From Gnetum montanum (Eukaryota > Streptophyta > Gnetopsida > Gnetales > Gnetaceae), in assembly GCA_015680685.1 (NCBI GenBank), contig MNCI01009196.1, positions 100,189-164,188 of the forward strand: DNA of 64,000 bases, in the 5' to 3' direction. Position numbers and translations under genes: made by a program. Below, in pieces: positions 36,261-46,979 of this stretch; the stretch's first letter is position 1; the number at the start of each line of letters is the position of its first letter. The notes beneath the pieces were generated by a model, which made no database searches, was not told where the DNA came from, and saw only the letters and a list, made by a program, of their open reading frames with translations.

Positions 36261-37011
36261 ATGTTTATTTCCTCCTTGCAATGATAATCACAAGGCTGAG
36301 AGTTCTTTCAAAAATTTGAGTTTAGGTATTTGCTAGTTTCTGGAAACACCAAGGCCTAGATACCTCCAAATAAACTCAATGGTTGTAGAGAACTATGTGT
36401 TTTAGACTAACATTTAGTATAAATTTCACTATATTCCATTTTGGGAGCATTACCAAAAATTTTAATTTTATGAAAAGATTCAGCCCTTTTTACTATATTC
36501 CATAAGCAAGTAGATTTTCAATTATATCATAATTACTTAGTCTACACAATCTTAAGCATATGCTACATGTACTAAATTTCATTTCATCTAATTCTTAAGT
36601 GCAATTTAACAAATCTATTACCAATCTTTCCTAGAGAGAAATTTCCACAAGAAAAATTGAAAATAGAGTAAGATTCAATGGATTTATAGGAATATAAAAG
36701 TAAAATTGCATAAAATATTAAGAATTGAAGACAAGATACTATTGACATGAGTAAATACATTAGAAAATAAGTCTATTCAAATTATTCAATAATACCAAAA
36801 TTTCTAAACACTTGGCTCAAACAAGTGATTAAACAATTCCAAGAAATGAGTTGCAAGGCACACTATGATCTTGACTGCTAGCTAAGCAACAAGAATAAAG
36901 CAGGAAAATAAAAATAACTCCCTAAATAGAAGTAAATGAGCCAAATCAATTTGAACTAAAATGTCATTGTATAAGAAATTCAAATATCCAAGAATTAGTT
37001 CTTTCTAGCCT

Positions 37012-37062
37012 ACCCACCCCACCGCCACACCCAACCACACACACCCCCACACCCCCCCAAGT
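37012..37062. repeat. C-rich / CA microsatellite
   Basis: Runs of CCCACCCC, CACACAC and CCCCCCC in an otherwise AT-rich context. Confidence 0.75.
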
Positions 37063-37189
37063 CCCTATTATCCAAAATAATCTACTCTGGGCTTTATATA
37101 GTAGCCTCTAGAAATTATAATCATTATGAAAGTTAAAGCTACAATTTCCTCATGTTCTCCACATATAATTGTAAATTATTAGATAATTA

Positions 37190-39408
37190 TCTAACCTATA
37201 GACAAATTCTTCTCATTTTCTGAATTTGGAATTCCTTTACTGATAATTGTTGTGCTAATTTTCCATGATTGAGAAGAAATTTAATGGCTTGATTCATTAT
37301 ATCTAGTTTAGTGTTATTAAGTCCTTTGAAAATGTATTTAGCTCCTAACATGCCTAGATTTGATTCCATTATTGAATTAGCTATTTCAATTAGCATAGCA
37401 CCTGCAGTAGAACAAGCTTGTTCCAAATTAAGCTTCTTTTTAGTAGTTTCACCCATAATTCTTAAAACTACCATCATCATCATGTCTAGGAACCATTGTT
37501 TGTATAATAATAGTACTTCTCTTTTTGCTTTAGTTAGGTCATATAGCTCCTGGGCTTTCTATCCATTTTTAAAAAAATAGCTTATTTTCCCTTAATTTCC
37601 ATAATTTCTTCTCTAGTTTCTCATACCCATTCTTTATTATAGTTTACTTTAATAATTACATCTTTGTAGTGTAGTAGAGCTAGGTAAGAATAATATAGAG
37701 CTTTTCCTTTTATTAGCTTATTCTAATTCTAAACTTGTGATAGCTAATCTCTCCTCCATCTGAGCTACTTCTTGCTTCTTATTTTCTAGCAATGATTCCT
37801 CGATAGTTATCCTTACTTTTAGTTGTTTCGTTTTCCTATCTAAATCTCTTCAATTCATCTCGTAGCTTTGATGTCTCATGTTCTTTTTGCACAAGAAATT
37901 CCTTAAGCTTAGTTATCTAATTATCAACTATTTGTACCATATCCTTAATTAGAATAGCTATAGTCTTTGACATATCTTGATGAGACAATATGAGCTTTTG
38001 CTTCCTAGTTTGTGGATCATCTTCTTTATATTGGAAGATAATACTAGCTTTTATTTTTGGCTCAATGGGAAGCTTCTAGCTTAGTATAATTCATCCTTCC
38101 TTTTCTTTGATATCAAAAGATCATGCTGCTCCTTTCATTAAGTATCCTAAAGGAAAATTGAGGATGGTAAAGGCTAATGACAAGATTTCTTCTTCCTTTT
38201 GCTACTACTACTATAGCTCTTTCAACCTTTGTTACTCTAGTAGTTGTTATTACAATAGCTCTTTTTTGCCCTTTCTTGTTTAACACTTGTTTTCCTCATG
38301 GCTCTAACTCTTGCATATTTGATTCCATCAAGGGAAAACCTTTTATTAGGCATTACATTTTTTGGATCTAGTAGCTTCCACGAAAAATAATTTTCTTCCA
38401 TCTAAGCTAAGTATTCTTCTAAGAAGTCTCTTATCAAGGAATGATCCCTATCTTCCATCCATCTATATACTTCAATGACTGGGACATCTCAACCTATAGC
38501 TAATAGCTTAATTGAAAGGTTCTTCTTTAGTTGTCATGAAGCTTCATCTTTAGCTTGATTTACCTCTCTATCAATTGTCTTAAGATAGACTACATTTGTT
38601 TCATCTTGCTTATGGACTTTTCTAGTCTTGGTAGTTGATTATATTCTCCTTGAAGCTAGAGAAAAGCTACATTGTTCCCTATATCTTCTAGATATTACTC
38701 TTAATGCCTTGAATTGATAAATTCCTAAAAGCCAAATTTTATAGGAAAAACTTCTTTGTGTTTATAGTCATGTCATATAGAACTTCCCCACATCTAATGC
38801 CCAACTTCTAAGGCTACTAAATAAGGATCCACAAACCTTGATAACTTAAAGACCTTCCCTTGAAAAGCCACTATGATAATGTGAGTGTAGCGAACATGTA
38901 GAAAGAAAACTCTATGATATTTTCCCTTTATTTCATTAATCACTTTTTGGTCAACCCTTGGTGGAAAAGTTCCTAAAATCAACTTGATCAAGTAGGGATA
39001 AACACAATTCATCAAGAACTCTAAAGGTTGGGCATCAAAATAGCTTCTTTAATAGATAATTGGGAAGAAATCATAACAAGGGTCTTCTGAATAAGCTATT
39101 CTTCATAATGCATAATCAACAAAAATTAGGATTGTCCTCTCCAACTCAAGAACTTCACTTAATAGAAAATTTAACAAAAATAAGCTAAGACTCAATTGAA
39201 CCCCTTATTCATGAATTTCTTAAAGAATTTACCACATTGTATCATTCATATATTCAATAGGAAGGAAATGCCTCATATTTTCTAAAGCTACCTAGGCCCA
39301 AACATGATAATCAATGACTAAATTAATTTTGCAACTTAAACAAAAATTTAAAGCTAAAATAAAAATTCTATGAGGGAACTTGAGCTCTGAAGCCTTTGGA
39401 ATGGTGTT
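37190..39408 (-). pseudogene. ORF of F, downstream part: globular domain and coiled coil
   Basis: Minus strand. Just inside the B insertion site the frame reads SELKFPHRIFILALNFCLSC then INLVIDYHVWA and ENMRHFLPIEYMNDTMW. Next come VDQKVINEIKGKYHRVFFLH (39015-38794), heptad-rich sequence (SLLENKKQEVAQMEERLAI near 37770) and the open piece 37483-37196. The layout of an N-terminal domain followed by a coiled coil resembles the second ORF of A4. I cannot name it beyond a plant transposon-type protein. Stops are frequent. Confidence 0.5.
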
Positions 39409-39429
39409 TGATGAGATATGGTTTGTTGC

Positions 39430-39563
39430 ATTGACTAGGGCTCGTCGACTAGGCCCTATCAATGTAGTCTATTGTGTTAACTAGGCCCCATCGACTAGGC
39501 CTCATCGATGTGGCCCTGTCAACATAACCCTGTTGACACAGTGTTTATTTTCCTCTATAAATA
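39430..39563 (+). promoter_or_regulatory. U3 promoter of B: GTCGAC/ATCGAT units and TATA box
   Basis: Repeated CGTCGACTAGGCC, CATCGACTAGGCC and CATCGATGTGGCC words with decayed versions, followed by TATAAATA. The 3' LTR has four units at about 45444, 45477, 45505 and 45538 and TATAAATA at 45577-45584. Confidence 0.65.
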
Positions 39564-40210
39564 CGCACTCACAGCCATGTTTATGTAATTCTTTGGTCAA
39601 TAGAGAGCCCGAACTCTTGTATTTTTATTCTGTAATCTTAGAGAGCAGTTATTGAGTGCCCACAATGTAGATCTGAGTTAGTTGTATGGCATCTTATTCA
39701 AGTGGCAATGTACCTAGACATATTCCATGAACGGTAATAAGATCAAAATTGATTCTTATTCATTGTAGTACTTTGACTTAGATTGAATTTACTTTTAATG
39801 CAATTTATATTCCATGTACTTAGTTAATATTTATGTTTTCATGCATGTTAATGAATTGGCAAAATGAGCACGACCAATTTCGAGCATAAACACATATTCT
39901 CTTGTTAATCCTAGCAATGTTATTATTTGGTTCACCCAGTAGCATAGCACTTGGTAATCCTAGTAGTGGATACGTGGGTTCAGGACATGTACGATAAGCT
40001 GGGAATAGACACTCATCACTTGTAGACTAGTTTAGACTTTACTTTTCATTGTTAGTTAGTTTAAACTTAGTTTAAACAAACGATCTCTTTATTATCATTA
40101 GGAGTAGCATAAGGCTGCAAAAACAACAAGAATAATATGCCTCACTTTGGACTAAACCATATGTGACAAAGCTACCACTAGTCCAAGTGGGAAGATAGCG
40201 AACTGTGATC

Positions 40211-40301
40211 CAAGCATAACAATCTAGATTCCACAACTAGTCCCATCCATAGAATNCAAGCATAACAATCTAGATTCCACAACTAGTCCCATCCATAGAA
40301 T
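40211..40301. other. 45-bp exact duplication around a single N (40256)
   Basis: Bases 40211-40255 are repeated exactly at 40257-40301 with one N between. The matching part of the 3' LTR is single copy. This looks like an unmerged assembly overlap. Confidence 0.85.
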
Positions 40302-40371
40302 TTGACCGGATCATGCATGAACACTTGTGATTTTTATGGTTGGGAATAGGGGGTACCTCACCATTCATCAT

Positions 40372-40389
40372 TGGCACCATTGCTAGGGA
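40372..40389 (+). other. Primer binding site of B, tRNA-Asp
   Basis: TGGCACCATTGCTAGGGA, the tRNA-Asp complement with four changes, just after the LTR. Confidence 0.87.
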
Positions 40390-40470
40390 TATTATACACA
40401 ATCGTTGTAAACACATTAACAAACTATCTTTGGAAAAATACCAAGTCACACACATCATACACCAACAACA

Positions 40471-43170
40471 ATGTCTCTTTCACAAGGAAGAGATAATGCA
40501 AAGTATGAAGAGAACATTCATTGAAGAACTAATGAGATATATGTTAAAGAAAATAAGAGTGACCAACCTCATGTGTGGGTTTCATATGTTCATCACCACC
40601 TTGACTACACTCAAGGACTACATTCACCTAAGGTAGATAATCCTAGAGAATATGAAGTAAGTCCTAGACTAGGGGAGGCCTCAAGGCCTAGGACCTCCTC
40701 AAAACCTGAAAAAGATAAATCAATGGATTATGGGGAATACCATCAAAGCCATGGCAATCCTCCGAGTTCCTCATATTACTCTTCCTCTTCAATGTCTAGT
40801 TCTGACGAAGATGAACATAGGTATAGAGACAAAGCTCTACAATGGGGTCAAAATAAGGGTAGAAATCAAAATCATAGGAAAAATCAAAGACCTCAACATG
40901 AACATAGTGAAAACCATCACAATCGGGCAAATAGAAATAGCAATTTTCACCATGCCATGTTTGATGATGATGAACCCTTGTTGGACACTAAGAGCCTAAT
41001 GCATATCATAGAGGTAGTTAAGATACCCCATAGGCATCATAGGGAAAGTTGCATAAAAAGGCTTGATATGAATAATATCCCTAAATTTTTGGGAGGCTAT
41101 GATTCTGATCCACAACATTACTTACAAGCCTTCCATGATTCCTATGCTTTGCAAAATATCAAAAATAAGTGGCAAAAGCTTAAGCTCTTCCCTAGGGCAC
41201 TATTAGATGAAGCTAAAAGTTGGTATAAATCATTGGAACCAAGTATCATCCACTAGTGGTCCACAATGCTAGAAACTTTCAACAAAAAATACCAAACCTA
41301 TGCAAGAGTGTCCAACCTAAGAAAACAAATCCAAGGGTGGAAGTAAGAAAATCATGAACCCTTGGATGTGGGCTTGGATAGATACTATTCACTACTACAT
41401 AGATGTCCCAGCCATGATTTCTCTCAAAAAGAAAAACTTTTCCACATGATAAATGGGCTTCATAATGAAATGAGGGAGACCCTTGGGATGTATTCTCAAG
41501 GTCAATTATACGAATTAAAAGCTCATCAGCTACAAAGGCTAATCTGGCAGGTGGCAAAAGAAGAAGGAGAGCTATGTAAATGAGCAAATGTAGAGGAAAA
41601 TAACTAAGATCCACCTCTTCAAAGGAAAAGGGTCCATATCTATGATCAAGAAAAAGAGGTAGCTCTTAATGGGGTGATTTCACAATAAACCTTACCATTG
41701 CAATAATCTCTTGATGAACTCCAGGCAAGGCTAGATAGGATGTTAGAGTGGATAAATGAAAAAGCTACAACTTTCATAGAAACTATAAAGAAGAAGGTTA
41801 CACAAAATGAACTAGGTGATCATAATAAACAGAGGAAGAAGAACTAAGAAACAACTAGGAACACTTATCGAAAAACAAGGGAAATGGCTATAGAAGAAGA
41901 GGCCATAGACTCAACCACAAAAGAAGATGATGGACATGACATCTGCCTATATGACCATCCAAAGGGCTATCACCCAATTATGTTACATCTACATGAGTAT
42001 TGAGCTTTTGCATTGAATCCCAAGTTTGTAGAAAAGCAAATGCCTAGAAAATTACCTTTTTCATAAGGTAATTATAGACAGCCCTACACCCAACTGTGTC
42101 ATCCTAGTGGGACTTCTTACTAGCCTCAACACTATGATCCAATGTAGTGGAAAAATCCATAGTCGTGGGGGAGGCCATCATCAAACCAGCACTACCCTTA
42201 CTACTAGCCGAACCCATACGGATATTATGTTTAATAACATGTTTCTCCAACTAGTTCTACATCGTCTACTTCAAATCACTACTACCACTCTCCTGAATAT
42301 CATCGTGGCATCACATCTTGTGAAGGATAACCACCTCACACCTGTCATCCTTCATCATATCCTCAATATTCTCATACTTCCCTCCATCGTATGTCACCAC
42401 CAACAACACAAGAACATTCAACACCACGACATCAATGAGAGAATTCCACTTGTGCTACAAGCATGCATAGAAATGATAATGCCAATAGATCTCCACCACA
42501 ATCTTAGAAATGCCCCTTCTTTAGGATGGTTCCCACACTTAAGCACAACACTTGTGGACCTACTAACTCATCTAAACGAGCACAATGCCAATCAAGTGCA
42601 ACACCCTTTCTTTTACAACCAATGTCCTCTAATCTTGCATAAAGGCCAACATCCATCATTACTTCAACACCTAATAGAAATGATGAATCTAGCCCTGTGA
42701 AGAGACATTAGAAGAATCCATGCATAACTAATCATGATAAGGGATGTAGTATGTGCTGAAAGCTCAAAATATTAACACAAACCTTATACCGACCCACAAC
42801 AAAGCTAAGAAACAAGTGTGTGAAAAAACCAACCTACGTAGTAGCCACTAAACTAGAAGACATCCAATGGCTTAAAAATGAGAATATAAAATTGTTTCAA
42901 AGATGCATGAAGGAAATTGATCTGCTTATTAGTTCTAAACTTAGGAAAACATACCAAACAAAGGACTTATACATAGATATCTTACACTCTGATTATACAC
43001 CTGAAAAGGATATTAAATACAGAGACCTAGGAATTAAAATAGAAAATCAAGAAGAAGAAGCAAACACATCTGAATCACCAAAAATTGAAATACCTTCAAG
43101 GATAGGTGAAGATACGTTTCAAAATGATCCAAATGAGACTATCATGAATGTTAGATGTGCTACCACATGA
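40471..43170 (+). pseudogene. gag of B, one 900-codon frame with stops
   Basis: ATG at 40471; segments 40573-41256, 41362-41583 and 42820-43170 are all in this frame and the gaps contain only nonsense codons. Ser/Glu/His-rich N-terminal part; Retrotrans_gag region IKRLDMNNIPKFLGGYDSDP, KWQKLKLFP, then EPLDVGLDRYYSLLHRC and MINGLHNEMRETLGMYSQG; decayed knuckle HDICLYDHPKGYHP (CX2CX3HX4C with the first and last Cys lost); Pro/His/Ser-rich part; and a C-terminal block YVVATKLEDIQWL homologous to YVATTQQENTQWL that follows the protease in A3. The protease itself is missing. The 42107-42700 open frame is a shadow. Confidence 0.83.
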
Positions 43171-45412
43171 TTAATTAAATCAATAATAGTGATAAATGGA
43201 AAATCGATGATGTATAACCAAGGAATTGTGCAGTCCATCTCCCAAATGTGCAATCATAAGATTAGTCATGGGAGAGATGCTTCATCTTGGTTCAAGAACT
43301 AATAAGTATTTTTCACCTTTTTATTTTTACAATTTCTTATCATTTTCCTATTTCTTCCAAAATTTTCTATTTCTTAATATGTTTTCCATTTCTTACTATT
43401 TTTCCTTTTATATTTTTCTCTTTTCTTGAGTCATTTCATTTATGTTTTATGAATGTCTTTTATATTTCCATTAATAATATTGCCAAGTCATGATGTAGAA
43501 GTCAACACTATGTGTTGGGTTTTTGTGCTATACTATTCAGATGATCAGATAAGTAATTGTGTAAAGCAATGAGATCACCTCATCCATCCCTTTAGTTCTC
43601 TAAATAAAAGGTCTTTTTCATGGAAACAATTTGGTTCTTCTTTCATGAAACTAAAATTAATGACCAAGTGGGAATGGCAAAGGGTGTGACCTCAAGGGAA
43701 CTTGTTGGGTTTTCTTCTTGTCTTCCTTCATGTGATTTATGACTCCTCTTGGAACGTATCATCAATCCTCCATCAACCAATAAAAAGGAAGCTTTGTCTT
43801 TTCATGGTGTGGTTCCCATTTCAAAATAAAAAATAAAAAAAATAAAAATAAATAAAATACAAAAAAAATAAGAAAAAAGGAGAAAAATAATAATAAAAAT
43901 TCAAAGCACATCCCTTAGACACAATAATGGGCTACAAGCACTGGTTATGGGGGCTAGAAAGATATGTTACCCATGCTTGAAGACACCCCTCTAACTAAGG
44001 CCCTTCCTTCCTTATTCTCTTTTCTTCTCTTTTTGGAGTGATGATTGTTCATTGAGATGGTTGTGGACTCATGGTGGTAGGCAAGAGGAAACACATCAAT
44101 GCGAGGTTACTTTTCATGGTATGGACTTGGTCTAAGCTTGGATAGATAGGTATGATGCTCATTTTAATCACATTTTTCATAAGAACCTATTGTATACATG
44201 GTCAAGTACCGTACATCCCTATCTTTGCAATCCCTTCTCATCCCATTATTCACCTCACTGCTACATGCAATTATGAGCTTTTAATTTTGTGTAGTTTAGG
44301 ACAACATCCCAACCATGGCAGTTGTATGTTGTTTGGAACAAAGGCATGGTCTACATTTAACTTCTTGGGTGCTCACGAACATCTTTAGAAGTAGCTATGC
44401 AAGGGAATTATGATAGAAGCCTACTATAGGGAGGATCCACTTGCATAAATTTTGTTGATCATGGCTTTGAACTAACCTTCACATCTTCCAGAACATCAAT
44501 GATAATTTCTCTAAATTTATGCATAATTTTGGAACTACTTCTCATCACTTTTAATTACTTTTTTACTTTTTCCTACTTTTCTATTAAAATATCCTTCAAG
44601 TTCAATATTTCTTGGTCATCTTCTAAATTAGACCTTTGGTTTCAATTATTCAAAAACTTGTGTACTTTTGGAGTTATGCTTATTAGTCATGGGGGCTAGG
44701 GATGTTCACTTTGAAATTTTGAAATTTTTCTAACATCCTATTTTCGAACATCATGGTAACTAATAATAATTAATCAAAATAATGTGAATATCTTGATGAT
44801 TTTAGTTACCTTGTAGCCTTGGGCATAGTATGTTGTCATCACCTTGTGCTTAAACAAAAACTAAGGGATTCAAAAAGGGTTAATTATTAAGTAAAACTTA
44901 CCAAAACTAATGTTGATCCTTTGGTGACTACAAGTGATGCTAAAGAAATGCCTAAGGAAGAAGGTCTTTCTTCAAGCATGAAAAAAAAGCTAAGAGGGGA
45001 ATAATGGAGGATATGCCCATGGACAAATCATAGCACATACAAGATAGTAGCTCAAGCATCACATGTTTACTAGATCCATGGGACGATGAGAAGAAATTTT
45101 AGTTCATCCTTCAGGAATGTTCCACATAACTAGAGAAGCATCAACATAACAATCAAGGTTGGAAGTCTACCACTACTAGTGGCAACAAGAAGAATCATCT
45201 TCAATGGATTCTTGAAGACCTCTGCAAAATTTTGTAATCTTCAAACTCTATCTAGTCTTTTTGTCACTTTGTCATTTTGTATGCATCCACTAGAATAAAA
45301 TTTTGTAATGCTACACTTAGTTTTGTTATGTCTATTTTGTGTATGCCAAAAGCCAATCAATAATCCCATACCTTCCCAATTTTGTAAAGAACTTGAGGAT
45401 GAGTTTTTGTTC
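43171..45412 (+). other. 3' noncoding region of B
   Basis: No coding frame; T-rich 43300-43440 and A-rich 43827-43895 tracts. Homologous to the A3 3' region. Contains PPT-like motifs at 43264, 43943 and 44685. Ends with the conserved AATAATCCCATACC / AACTTGAGGATGAG block. Confidence 0.65.
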
Positions 45413-45425
45413 AGTCATGGGGGTA
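45413..45425 (+). other. Polypurine tract of B
   Basis: AGTCATGGGGGTA directly before 3' LTR start TGATGAGATATTG. Confidence 0.85.
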
Positions 45426-46303
45426 TGATGAGATATTGTTTGTTGCGTCGACTAGGCCCCATCAATGTGGTCTATTGCATCGACTAAGCCCCATCAACTA
45501 GGCCTTGTCAACTACGCCCCATCGATGCAGTCTATTTCATCAACACAGCCCCATCAATGCAATGTCTATTTTCCTCTATAAATAAATGTTCATAGCCATG
45601 TTTGTGCAATTCTTTGGTCAATAGAGTAGATGAACTCTTGTAGTTTTATTCCATAATCTTAGAGAATAGTTAATAAGTGCCCACAATGTGGATCTAAGTC
45701 AGTTGTATGGCATCTTATTCAAGTGGCAATGTATGTGGACACATTCCATGAACAATAATAAGATCGAGATTGATTATTATTCATTGCAGCACTTTAACTT
45801 AAATTAAATTTACTTTTAATGCAATTTATATTCCATGTACTTAGTTAATATTTACATTTCATGCATGTTAATGAATTGGCAAAATGAGCATGACCAATTT
45901 CAAGCATAAACACGTATTCACTTGGTAATCCCAGTAGCGTTATTGCTTCGTTCACCCAGTAGCGTAGCACTTGGTAATCCAAGTAGTGAATACGTGGGTT
46001 TAGGATGTGTACAACAAGCTAGGAATAGACACTTGTCGCTTGTAGGCTAGTTTAGACTTTACTTTCCATTATTAATTAGCTTTAAAAAATTCTTTATTAT
46101 TTTTAGGAGTAGCATAAGGCCAAAACAACATCAAGAATCATATGACAAAGCTACCACTAGTCCAAGTGGGAACACAACAAATTGCAATCAAGACATAACG
46201 ATCTAGATGCCATAACTAGTCCCACCCATGGAATTTGATCAGATCATGTGTAAATGCTTGTAATTCATATGGTTGGGCATAGGGGGTACCTCACCACTCA
46301 TCA
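45426..46303 (+). repeat. 3' LTR of B (878 bp)
   Basis: TGATGAGATATTG...CCACTCATCA; colinear with the 5' LTR but with many substitutions, so the insertion is old. Confidence 0.9.
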
Positions 46304-46560
46304 TTGTTCTTGTATACCCAAGCCTTTGCTAGATTAGCTGGTAGTAACTTGATGGTTCTCCTAGATTCAAGATGGTTCTAAAGCTTACTGGTCAGCATCT
46401 CCTTATTGAACTGATCAACATCTATCCTCATAATTTCTAGTTTTTTTATTCCATATAGCTCATATGCCTTCCTGATGCTAATGTCAATTATAGTTTTTCA
46501 TACACCAATTTTGCTATCAGGAAATTTAGTACAACTTTGATGAGGTTTTCCCTAGGCTTG
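46304..46560 (-). pseudogene. ORF of F, upstream part
   Basis: The minus-strand frame reads IRKAYELYGIKKLEIMRIDV, then DQFNKEMLTSKL, a stop, then NLAKAWVYKN up to the B junction. It continues in frame in 39408 leftwards. It is the N-terminal side of the same transposon-type ORF. Confidence 0.5.
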
Positions 46561-46979
46561 AAGCCATGCTTGTGAAGCCCTATTTTTTATATATCTCTTG
46601 TCATTCTTTCATTTATTCTGTAGACTAAAGACCTAATTTTTCTATTAAATCATGGTCTTCATCAAAGCTAAAAAAGTTTCCTTAGTCTACCTCTAGCTCT
46701 AATCATGTGTCAACAATCCATTATCGAAGATAATGTATATTTAGGTTAAACTGTTACAAGTACTCAAAGAAATCAAAGGTATTAATGTCCTAAAACTTCT
46801 AAGGCATCTCTTCCTTCTCTTTGTGATACATTTGGATGTTCTTTATATGGATTATGTGAAAACCTTGGAGACACTCCTTTGAGATTCAATGGTAACTCTA
46901 TCTCTACGCTTAGCTCTACTTGTTAATAACTACATATTTGAAATCTTCCCAAATTATTCTTATTAATATTTAGAGATTT

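Larger units (their letters stand above)
39409..40370 (+). repeat. 5' LTR of B (962 bp)
   Basis: TGATGAGATATGG...CCATTCATCA. U3 has a ~30 bp unit built from GTCGACTAGGCCCC and ATCGATG (39430-39545), TATAAATA at 39556-39563, and an R/U5 like family A (CTTGGTAATCCTAGTAG, GGGTTCAGGA). About 45 bp of its length is probably an assembly duplication at 40211-40301. Confidence 0.88.
39409..46303 (+). mobile_element. Family B LTR element, complete
   Basis: 5' LTR 39409-40370 and 3' LTR 45426-46303, tRNA-Asp primer site, gag ORF, 2.2 kb of noncoding DNA and a polypurine tract. Flanks are GTGTT (39404-39408) and TTGTT (46304-46308), a 5-bp duplication with one change. It codes only for gag, so it is non-autonomous. 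It interrupts the F ORF: the minus-strand frame reads continuously across the two flanks. Confidence 0.9.

Noticed and set aside
42107-42700. 197-codon ORF inside B
   Set aside because: Frame is offset from the gag frame that holds the domain, knuckle and C-terminal block; composition is that of a shadow.
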